DNA of 64,000 bases, taken from NCBI RefSeq assembly GCF_019837165.1, contig NZ_JAGYHC010000001.1, positions 124,001 through 188,000 on the forward strand, given 5' to 3'. The stretch's first letter is position 1. Each line of letters begins with the position of its first letter. The stretch is from Virgibacillus sp. NKC19-3 (GTDB lineage: Bacteria; Bacillota; Bacilli; Bacillales; Amphibacillaceae). Shown here piece after piece: positions 56,634 to 64,000 of this stretch. Under the pieces are notes generated by a model. That model worked only from the letters and a program-made list of their open reading frames with translations, did no database searches and had not been told where the DNA came from. The translations under genes were made by a program, and so were the position numbers.

Positions 56634-57033
56634 AACTGCGATGTAGTGACAATTCCTTTGGTTGAGATAAGGGATACCGCTACGGAAATACATTCCGCGC
56701 CTTAGGCGGCTGATGAGCCTCCTCGCGCTGGCGCGCTGCGGGGTCTCACCTAGGCCTTTAGCTCCCGCAGGAGTCTCCATGTATTTCCTCCGCTGGTTGT
56801 CTGGTCACTAACGCTTATTGTCCATAATCACTATTAAAAATTGAAGCCTCTTACTAGTTCGGGATCGCGCCGGGCGGAGACTCCTGTGGGAATAGCACGT
56901 GTCTGAAGACTCCGCACCGGTGGTCTTCCGCGAGGAGGCTGAGGCCGTGCCCACGGAAAGCATCCGTCCGGCGCGATTCCCGAACGGCGATTGGGCGATT
57001 ATAGCAAACAGCAATTACGTCGCAGTTTCTATC
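56634..57033 (+). mobile_element. TIR element copy 3 (MITE-like), + orientation
   Basis: Starts AACTGCGATGTAGTG and ends TACGTCGCAGTTTCTATC (57016-57033), whose reverse complement is identical over 18 bases to the left end of copy 2. The left module shares GGATACCGCTACGGAAATAC and GTCTCACCTAGGCCTTT with copy 1. The right module shares ACTAGTTCGGG, GTGTCTGAAGAC and GGTCTTCCGCGAGGAGGCTG. The total is about 400 bp with no credible ORF. It lies between the rplL terminator and rsmC. Confidence 0.85.
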
Positions 57034-57110
57034 AGCTGTAAAGATTTAAAAACAACATTAGTTTACGGAAAGAAAAATCTCCCTTCATTCTATAAAAGGA
57101 TGTGGCCCCA

Positions 57111-57713
57111 ATGGCGGAACATTATTATTCCCAAAAACCTCAATCCCAAAGTTCACCCAAGTCGTGGAATTACCAATTACGAACAAGATTATATACATTC
57201 ACTAGTGATGTTGGCGTTTTTTCTAAAAATGAAGTGGATTTTGGTTCCGAACTGTTAATAGAGCAATTTCGTGAACCTGTTATTTCGGGAGATTTTTTAG
57301 ACCTTGGCTGTGGTTATGGGCCTATTGGAATTGTTCTTGCAGATCACTATCCTGAGCGGAATGTAGTACTGGCTGATATTAACGAAAGGGCCATGACATT
57401 AGCCGAAAAAAATGCAGCACGTAACCATGTCGAAAATGTCGAATGCCTGCAAAGTGATCAATTTTCCAATTTAGTCGATCGTTCTTTTGCGGCGATTGTC
57501 ATGAATCCACCTATTCGGGTCGGGAAAAAGGTTGTCCATCAACTATTTGAGGGGGCTAAAGATGCGTTATATGATCAGGGAGAGTTATGGATCGTTATTC
57601 AAAAGAAACAAGGAGCTCCTTCAGCAAAGGCTAAATTAGAAGAGTTATTCAAGAGCGTGGAAATAATTGCCAGAAATAAAGGCTATTTTATCATAAAAGC
57701 TATTAATATTTGA
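57111..57713 (+). CDS. rsmC: Class I SAM methyltransferase YbxB (RsmC-like)
   Basis: A 200-residue methyltransferase of the RsmC/RlmG family, MAEHYYSQKPQSQS at the start. SAM-binding motif FLDLGCGYGPIGIVLA (about 62-77), motif II ADINERAMTLAEKNA, and the catalytic NPPI motif in VMNPPIRVGKKVVHQL (about 128), indicating base-N methylation of guanine in rRNA. The family name suggests 16S G1207, but the target in Bacillaceae is inferred. The ATG at 57111 sits ten bases after AAAGGA; a GTG at 57102 is too close to the site. In B. subtilis it also lies between rplL and rpoB. Confidence 0.9.
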   Translation: MAEHYYSQKPQSQSSPKSWNYQLRTRLYTFTSDVGVFSKNEVDFGSELLIEQFREPVISGDFLDLGCGYGPIGIVLADHYPERNVVLADINERAMTLAEKNAARNHVENVECLQSDQFSNLVDRSFAAIVMNPPIRVGKKVVHQLFEGAKDALYDQGELWIVIQKKQGAPSAKAKLEELFKSVEIIARNKGYFIIKAINI

Positions 57714-58043
57714 CCAAGTTATGGTACTATGATATTATGGGTAAATGTTAATATTGGATTTCTTTGTCAAGAGGAACTTTAAAAAAGTGAAACGTATATT
57801 TCCCCGATGATCGGAGACACTGGTAAAATCGGGAAATATAACGGATGAGGTTTTACGATAAATCTTTTTTCACTAAATTAAGCGTATAATAAATAACGCT
57901 GCATTGCAAGTTTGTTCAGCTCATTTTTAACAGTTGAACGTAGGATAGATTGGAAAAACAAAGCTGAATAATTGCGTTTTCAGTATGTTTTTCTTTCATA
58001 TATAACATTTTTAAGAAAATGCTTGATTTAAGGGGTGAAGCTG
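57714..58043 (+). other. Intergenic region upstream of rpoB with a long hairpin
   Basis: No gene is present. TATATTTCCCCGAT (57795-57808) is complementary to ATCGGGAAATATA (57828-57840) apart from one extra C, giving a 13 bp stem around a roughly 20-base loop without a T-run. A TATAAT at 57885-57890 is a possible -10 element of the rpoB promoter, with no good -35 match. The leader from there to rpoB would be about 150 bases. Confidence 0.5.
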
Positions 58044-61000
58044 TTGACAGGTCAACTAGTTCAGTATGGACGGCACCGCCAGCGCAGGAGTTATGCGCGT
58101 ATCAGTGAGGTATTAGAGCTGCCAAATCTAATCGAAATCCAAACCGCTTCTTATCAATGGTTTCTAGAAGAGGGTTTGAGAGAAATGTTTAAAGACATTT
58201 CTCCTATTGAAGATTTTACAGGGAACCTATCACTGGAATTTGTAGATTATACGCTGGAAGAACCGAAATATCCTGTAGATGAATCCAAAGAAAGGGATGT
58301 CACGTATAATGCTCCACTTCGTGTGAAGGTTCGTTTAATCAATAACGAGACCGGTGAAGTAAAAGAGCAGGAAGTTTTCATGGGAGATTTCCCGCTTATG
58401 ACAGATACAGGAACATTCATTATCAATGGGGCAGAACGAGTTATTGTTTCACAGCTTGTGCGTTCACCTAGTGTCTACTATAATGAAAAATTTGATAAAA
58501 ACGGTAAAAGAGGCATAACAGCAACTGTTATTCCGAATCGTGGTGCATGGTTGGAATTTGAAACAGATGCTAAGGATGTCGCTTATGTCCGGATTGATCG
58601 TACACGCAAATTGCCAATCACGGTGCTTTTGCGTGCGCTAGGCTTTGGTACAGATCAGGAAATTATTGATCTTATAGGGGAGAACGAATACCTGAAAAAC
58701 ACACTCGAAAAAGATAACACAGAAACGACGGATAAAGCGTTGCTGGAAATTTATGAACGCCTGCGTCCGGGAGAGCCACCTACAGTAGATAATGCGAAAA
58801 GTTTATTAGTTTCCCGCTTTTTTGATCCAAAACGTTACGATCTTGCACATGTTGGACGTTACAAAATGAATAAAAAATTAGATATAAAGAATCGCTTGTT
58901 TAACCAGGTTTTAGCTGAAACGATTGTTGATCAAGAGACCGGTGAAGTGTTAGCTACAAAAGGCGATGTGCTTGAACGTAAATTGTTAGATAAAATTATA
59001 CCATATTTGGAAAGTGAAGAGGAGAAACTGGGAGAGAAAATTTTTGAGCCAAGTGAAGGTGTCATTGAAGACCAGATTTCGCTTCAATCCATTAAAATTT
59101 TGGATCCAACAGACCCTAGTGGAGAGCGTGAAATTAGTGTTATTGGAAATGCAAATGTGGATGATTCCATTAAAAATATAACACCGGCGGACATTGTATC
59201 AGCAGTAAGTTATTTCTTTAATCTTTTGCACCGGGTTGGAGGTACAGACGATATTGACCATTTGGGTAATCGTCGTCTGCGCTCTGTTGGTGAATTGCTG
59301 CAAAATCAATTCCGTATTGGGTTGTCACGTATGGAACGTGTGGTTCGTGAGCGAATGTCAATTCAAGACACCTCTAGCATCACGCCACAACAGTTGATTA
59401 ATATTCGACCTGTGATTGCTTCGATTAAAGAGTTCTTCGGCAGCTCGCAGTTGTCACAATTTATGGATCAAACCAATCCTTTGGCAGAACTTACGCATAA
59501 GCGCCGTCTGTCTGCGCTTGGACCCGGTGGCTTGACCCGTGAACGTGCTGGCTTCGAAGTTCGAGATGTTCACTATTCCCACTATGGGCGTATGTGTCCA
59601 ATTGAAACACCTGAAGGCCCGAATATTGGTTTAATAAACTCTCTATCAAGCTATGCAAAAGTAAATCAATTTGGCTTTATCGAAACTCCGTATCGCCGTG
59701 TTGACCCGGAAACAGGAAAAGTAACAGCAAAAATTGATTACTTAACGGCAGATGAAGAAGACAATTACATCGTGGCACAGGCAAATGCGGTGTTAAACGA
59801 TGATGGCAGCTTTGCGGACGATGAGGTTATTGCACGTTTTCGTGGGGAGAACACTATTGTTCCACAAAGCAAGCTAGATTACATGGATGTTTCACCAAAA
59901 CAGGTTGTATCAGCAGCAACAGCATGTATTCCATTCTTGGAAAACGATGACTCTAACCGTGCATTAATGGGTGCGAACATGCAACGTCAGGCAGTACCAT
60001 TGATGAATCCGAAGGCTCCAATCGTCGGCACAGGCATGGAATATGTGGATGGGAAAGATTCCGGCGCTGCAATAATCTGTCGAAATGATGGGATTGTAGA
60101 ACGTGTTGAGGCGAAGGAAATTCACGTCCGCCGTATTGCCGAAGTTGATGGCAAAGAAGTGGAAGGGGATTTAGAGCGATATAATTTGCAAAAATTTATT
60201 CGTTCAAACCAAGGAACAAGTTATAACCAGCGCCCTATTGTCAGTCAAGGTGATCGTGTGACAAAAGGGGAAATCCTTGCCGATGGTCCTTCCATGGAAG
60301 TTGGAGAGCTAGCATTAGGTCGTAATGTACTTGTAGGTTTTATGACTTGGGAAGGTTACAACTATGAGGATGCGATCATTATGAGTGAAAGACTCGTGAA
60401 AGATGATGATTTCACATCCATTCATATTGAAGAATACGAGTCAGAGGCCCGCGATACTAAGCTGGGACCTGAAGAAATAACCAGAGATATTCCAAACGTC
60501 GGGGAAGATGCATTGAAGAACCTTAACGAAGAAGGGATTATCCGGGTTGGCGCTGAAGTAACAGATGGCGATATTTTAGTTGGTAAGGTAACACCAAAGG
60601 GAGTTACAGAATTATCCTCTGAAGAACGTCTACTTCATGCTATCTTTGGAGAAAAAGCCCGTGAGGTTCGTGACACGTCCCTTAAAGTGCCAAATGGCTC
60701 TGGCGGAATTGTGCTCGACGTTCGAATATTCAACCGTGAAGATGGTGATGAGTTATCCCCTGGTGTTAATAAGTTAGTTCGTGTGTATATTGTACAGAAA
60801 CGTAAGATATCCGAAGGGGATAAAATGGCTGGACGTCACGGAAATAAAGGGGTAATTTCAAAGATATTACCGGAAGAAGATATGCCGTTCATGCCCGATG
60901 GCACGCCAGTCGATGTTATGCTTAATCCATTAGGTGTTCCATCACGTATGAATATCGGACAGGTATTTGAATTACATCTTGGCATGGCTGCTAGAAACCT

Positions 61001-61580
61001 TGGCATTCATGTTGCTACACCGGTATTTGATGGTGCAAATGAGCAGGATGTATATGAAACGATGCAAGAAGCCGGTATGGCAGAAGATGCAAAAACGATA
61101 CTTTATGATGGCAGAACCGGAGAACCATTTGATAACCGTGTATCTGTCGGAGTAATGTATATGATTAAGCTGTCACACATGGTTGATGATAAATTACACG
61201 CACGTTCCACAGGCCCTTATTCACTGGTTACGCAACAGCCACTCGGTGGTAAAGCACAATTCGGTGGACAGCGTTTTGGTGAGATGGAAGTTTGGGCACT
61301 TGAAGCATATGGTGCTGCATACACCCTTCAAGAAATACTAACGGTTAAATCAGACGACGTTGTTGGTCGTGTGAAAACATACGAATCAATTGTTAAAGGT
61401 GACAATGTAGCTGACCCGGGAATACCGGAATCATTCAAAGTGCTAATCAAAGAACTTCAAAGCCTTGGAATGGATGTCAAAATGCTCTCATCTGACGAAG
61501 AAGAGATTGATATGCGTGAATTAGAAGAAGAAGACACACAAGCAGCAAGCAAGCTTAATTTGGAAGTCGGAGAAAATTAA
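58044..61580 (+). CDS. rpoB: RNA polymerase beta subunit
   Basis: A 1178-residue subunit, from TTG at 58044 ([20 protein letters not shown]) after AAGGGGTGA; an upstream in-frame extension to 58035 would overlap that site. The rifampicin region (about 462-510) reads [20 protein letters not shown] and [10 protein letters not shown], the sensitive type at the usual resistance positions. Also present are [11 protein letters not shown], the active-site [11 protein letters not shown], and [17 protein letters not shown]. The C-terminus is short and acidic ([15 protein letters not shown]). rpoC follows after 223 bases. Confidence 0.98.
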   Translation: MTGQLVQYGRHRQRRSYARISEVLELPNLIEIQTASYQWFLEEGLREMFKDISPIEDFTGNLSLEFVDYTLEEPKYPVDESKERDVTYNAPLRVKVRLINNETGEVKEQEVFMGDFPLMTDTGTFIINGAERVIVSQLVRSPSVYYNEKFDKNGKRGITATVIPNRGAWLEFETDAKDVAYVRIDRTRKLPITVLLRALGFGTDQEIIDLIGENEYLKNTLEKDNTETTDKALLEIYERLRPGEPPTVDNAKSLLVSRFFDPKRYDLAHVGRYKMNKKLDIKNRLFNQVLAETIVDQETGEVLATKGDVLERKLLDKIIPYLESEEEKLGEKIFEPSEGVIEDQISLQSIKILDPTDPSGEREISVIGNANVDDSIKNITPADIVSAVSYFFNLLHRVGGTDDIDHLGNRRLRSVGELLQNQFRIGLSRMERVVRERMSIQDTSSITPQQLINIRPVIASIKEFFGSSQLSQFMDQTNPLAELTHKRRLSALGPGGLTRERAGFEVRDVHYSHYGRMCPIETPEGPNIGLINSLSSYAKVNQFGFIETPYRRVDPETGKVTAKIDYLTADEEDNYIVAQANAVLNDDGSFADDEVIARFRGENTIVPQSKLDYMDVSPKQVVSAATACIPFLENDDSNRALMGANMQRQAVPLMNPKAPIVGTGMEYVDGKDSGAAIICRNDGIVERVEAKEIHVRRIAEVDGKEVEGDLERYNLQKFIRSNQGTSYNQRPIVSQGDRVTKGEILADGPSMEVGELALGRNVLVGFMTWEGYNYEDAIIMSERLVKDDDFTSIHIEEYESEARDTKLGPEEITRDIPNVGEDALKNLNEEGIIRVGAEVTDGDILVGKVTPKGVTELSSEERLLHAIFGEKAREVRDTSLKVPNGSGGIVLDVRIFNREDGDELSPGVNKLVRVYIVQKRKISEGDKMAGRHGNKGVISKILPEEDMPFMPDGTPVDVMLNPLGVPSRMNIGQVFELHLGMAARNLGIHVATPVFDGANEQDVYETMQEAGMAEDAKTILYDGRTGEPFDNRVSVGVMYMIKLSHMVDDKLHARSTGPYSLVTQQPLGGKAQFGGQRFGEMEVWALEAYGAAYTLQEILTVKSDDVVGRVKTYESIVKGDNVADPGIPESFKVLIKELQSLGMDVKMLSSDEEEIDMRELEEEDTQAASKLNLEVGEN

Positions 61581-61665
61581 AATAATGGGAATTGGCTCGT
61601 GTATAAGTCAGTTCCCGGCTTAACGCAGTTGAAAGAAGGTACAGAATGGCAGGCTTGGTGTTAAT

Positions 61666-61695
61666 AATGAAATCGGCTTTTTCACCGGTTTCATT
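61666..61695 (+). other. Hairpin in the rpoB-rpoC intergenic region
   Basis: AATGAAATCGG (61666-61676) pairs with CCGGTTTCATT (61685-61695), an 11 bp stem with one wobble and an 8-base loop. No T-run follows, so it is more likely an mRNA processing or stability element than a terminator. Confidence 0.45.
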
Positions 61696-61803
61696 TCATC
61701 CAACCTCTGGTTTCTGCCCTCTTGAAAGACTTGGGCCGGCGTTTTTCAAATAGCAACGCAGGCTGATGGAAATAATCGGATACTAAAAAGGGAGGTAGGC
61801 CCC

Positions 61804-64000
61804 TTGCTAGATGTAAATAACTTTGAGTATATGAAAATCGGTTTAGCTTCATCAGAGAAGATTCGCTCGTGGTCATATGGTGAGGTAAAGAAACCGGAGA
61901 CGATCAATTATCGGACGCTGAAACCGGAAAAAGACGGCTTGTTTTGTGAACGAATTTTCGGCCCGCAAAAGGACTGGGAATGTCACTGCGGGAAGTATAA
62001 ACGAGTACGATACAAAGGTGTTGTCTGTGATCGTTGCGGTGTTGAAGTGACGAAATCAAAAGTTCGTCGTGAACGCATGGGACATCTCGAATTAGCTGCT
62101 CCAGTATCCCATATTTGGTATTTTAAAGGTATTCCAAGCCGCATGGGACTTGTGTTAGATATGTCACCAAGAGCTTTGGAAGAGGTTATTTATTTTGCTG
62201 CATATATAGTTACAGACGCAGGAGATACACCTTTAGAGAAAAAGCAACTGTTATCTGAGAAAGAATATCGTTCCTATTACGATAAATACGGTAAATCATT
62301 TAAGGCCCAGATGGGTGCCGAAGCAATCCGTAAACTTCTGCAAGATATCGATCTTGAAAAAGAAGTTGAAGGGTTAAGAGAAGAGCTGAAAACAGCGCAC
62401 GGACAACGTAGAACGCGTGCTATCAAACGGTTGGAAGTAATCGAATCATTCCGGCATTCCGGAAACGATACGTCTTGGATGGTATTAGACGTCTTACCGG
62501 TTATCCCACCGGAAATACGCCCAATGGTGCAGCTTGATGGAGGACGTTTTGCTACATCTGATCTAAACGATTTGTATCGTCGTGTTATCAACCGTAATAA
62601 TCGTTTGAAGCGCCTGTTGGATCTTGGAGCACCAAGTATTATCGTTCAAAACGAAAAACGGATGCTTCAGGAAGCGGTAGATGCTTTGATTGACAATGGT
62701 CGTCGCGGTCGTCCGGTTACAGGTCCCGGCAACAGACCGTTAAAATCTCTATCACATATGCTAAAAGGGAAACAGGGTCGTTTCCGTCAAAACTTACTAG
62801 GAAAACGTGTTGACTACTCCGGCCGTTCAGTAATCGTAGTTGGTCCGCATTTGAAGATGTATCAATGTGGTCTACCTAGAGAGATGGCATTGGAGTTGTT
62901 TAAGCCTTTCGTTATGAAAGAGCTGGTATCAAAAGGGATCGCCCATAATATTAAATCAGCGAAACGTAAAGTAGAACGTGTACACCCTGACGTATGGGAC
63001 GTTCTGGAAGATGTAATCAAAGAACATCCTGTACTACTTAATCGTGCACCGACATTGCACCGGTTAGGTATTCAAGCATTCGAACCGATATTGGTTGAAG
63101 GACGTGCAATTCGCTTGCACCCACTTGTGTGTACAGCTTACAATGCCGACTTTGATGGAGACCAAATGGCGGTCCATGTTCCTCTGTCAGCAGAGGCACA
63201 GGCAGAAGCACGTGTTTTAATGCTTGCAGCGCAAAATATACTGAATCCAAAAGATGGGAAGCCTGTTGTTACACCATCACAGGATATGGTTTTAGGAAAC
63301 TATTATCTGACGATGGAACGGGAAAATGCCGTTGGAGAAGGAAGCATTTTTAAAGACCTTAACGAAGCATTACTTTCTTATCAAAATGGATATGTACACT
63401 TGCATACTAGAATTGCCGTGGAAGCTTCCAGTGTCAATAATAAATTCACGGAAAGACAGCATGATCAATTGCTGTTGACAACGGTAGGTAAACTTATTTT
63501 TAATGAGATTTTACCTGAATCGTTCCCGTATATTAATGAGCCAACACAAAGCAACCTGGAAATAGAAACACCCGGGAAGTATTTTGTTGATAGCGGCACG
63601 GACGTTCAAGAAGAAATTAAAAGTCGTGATATTATCGACCCATTTAAAAAAGGCATATTGGGTGATATTATTGCAGAAGTGTTTAAACGGTTCAAAATCA
63701 GTGAGACATCTAAAATGCTTGACCGTATGAAGGACCTCGGCTTCTACTATTCCACAAAAGCTGGTATGACCGTTGGTATATCAGACATCGTTGTATTATC
63801 GGAAAAAGGGGAAATCCTTGATAACGCACAATCTCAAGTGGATAATGTTTCGAAACAATTCCGTCGTGGTCTAATAACGGATGAGGAACGCTACGATCGA
63901 GTGATTTCAGTATGGTCACAAGCAAAAGATACGATTCAGGATAAGTTGATGCATTCCTTAAGCAATCGAAATCCTATCTTTATGATGAGTGATTCCGGAG
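61804..64000 (+). CDS. rpoC: RNA polymerase beta-prime subunit, N-terminal 732 residues
   Basis: The frame is open from TTG 61804 ([19 protein letters not shown]) to the window end; the whole protein is usually about 1200 residues. The zinc-binding domain is in [20 protein letters not shown] followed by CGVEV (about 59-80). The catalytic magnesium loop [20 protein letters not shown] has DFDGD at about 449-453, encoded at 63148-63162. [20 protein letters not shown] and [15 protein letters not shown] are also intact. GGGAGGTAGG precedes the TTG start. No interruption is seen. Confidence 0.97.
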   Translation, partial: MLDVNNFEYMKIGLASSEKIRSWSYGEVKKPETINYRTLKPEKDGLFCERIFGPQKDWECHCGKYKRVRYKGVVCDRCGVEVTKSKVRRERMGHLELAAPVSHIWYFKGIPSRMGLVLDMSPRALEEVIYFAAYIVTDAGDTPLEKKQLLSEKEYRSYYDKYGKSFKAQMGAEAIRKLLQDIDLEKEVEGLREELKTAHGQRRTRAIKRLEVIESFRHSGNDTSWMVLDVLPVIPPEIRPMVQLDGGRFATSDLNDLYRRVINRNNRLKRLLDLGAPSIIVQNEKRMLQEAVDALIDNGRRGRPVTGPGNRPLKSLSHMLKGKQGRFRQNLLGKRVDYSGRSVIVVGPHLKMYQCGLPREMALELFKPFVMKELVSKGIAHNIKSAKRKVERVHPDVWDVLEDVIKEHPVLLNRAPTLHRLGIQAFEPILVEGRAIRLHPLVCTAYNADFDGDQMAVHVPLSAEAQAEARVLMLAAQNILNPKDGKPVVTPSQDMVLGNYYLTMERENAVGEGSIFKDLNEALLSYQNGYVHLHTRIAVEASSVNNKFTERQHDQLLLTTVGKLIFNEILPESFPYINEPTQSNLEIETPGKYFVDSGTDVQEEIKSRDIIDPFKKGILGDIIAEVFKRFKISETSKMLDRMKDLGFYYSTKAGMTVGISDIVVLSEKGEILDNAQSQVDNVSKQFRRGLITDEERYDRVISVWSQAKDTIQDKLMHSLSNRNPIFMMSDSG

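Overview
The window is chromosomal DNA from a low-GC, endospore-forming Firmicute of the family Bacillaceae, probably a halophilic or halotolerant relative of Oceanobacillus or Virgibacillus. This comes from gene order and recognised proteins, not from a database search. The order follows the origin-proximal part of the Bacillus subtilis chromosome almost gene by gene: yabM-yabN-rqcP-yabP-yabQ-divIC-yabR, tRNA-Met, spoIIE-yabS-prkD-tilS-hprT-ftsH, coaX-hslO-yacD-cysK, folP-folB-folK-lysS, two rRNA operons around nine tRNAs, ctsR-mcsA-mcsB-clpC-radA-yacL, gltX-cysE-cysS-mrnC-rlmB-rae1-sigH-rpmG-secE-nusG, rplK-rplA-rplJ-rplL-rsmC-rpoB-rpoC. Nearly all genes are on the + strand. rpoC runs off the right edge and a signal-peptide gene on the - strand runs off the left edge.

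Layout: 1-1.4 kb is accessory (secreted-protein start, small membrane protein, wrecked DeoR-type regulator). 1.4-6.6 kb holds the sporulation and division genes. 6.6-8.6 kb is a variable pocket with a possible insertion-sequence remnant, a small haem-copper-oxidase-like membrane gene with a palindromic operator candidate, a tRNA-Met, and nine tandem copies of a 52 bp repeat. 8.7-24.7 kb is a conserved housekeeping and sporulation stretch. 25.2-36.9 kb contains two almost identical 5.4 kb rrn operons flanking nine tRNA genes. 37.2-42.6 kb carries an MgtC-type membrane gene and the CtsR-controlled Clp operon. 43.3-52.8 kb runs from radA to secE. 52.9-64 kb is the nusG-ribosomal protein-RNA polymerase block.

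The most unusual content is non-coding. Three elements of about 390-430 bp share terminal inverted repeats (AAACTGCGACGTA type) and a two-module interior. They lie between clpC and radA, nusG and rplK, and rplL and rsmC, the middle one inverted, and look like a MITE-type family. The 52 bp tandem array next to spoIIE and a second dispersed repeat between spoIIE and yabS are separate families.

Other points: cysE is broken by a one-base deletion in a G run while its cysteine T-box leader and downstream cysS look intact. Compared with B. subtilis, disA, ispD-ispF, pabB-pabA-pabC and yazB-dusB are missing from their usual places. nusG has a strong Shine-Dalgarno sequence too far from its start, with an 18-codon overlapping ORF or a small hairpin in between. 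Regulatory signals that can be read directly include a spoIIE promoter with 21 bp spacing, a CtsR operator, the L10 leader, tandem rRNA promoters with boxA, and CymR-like motifs at cysK.
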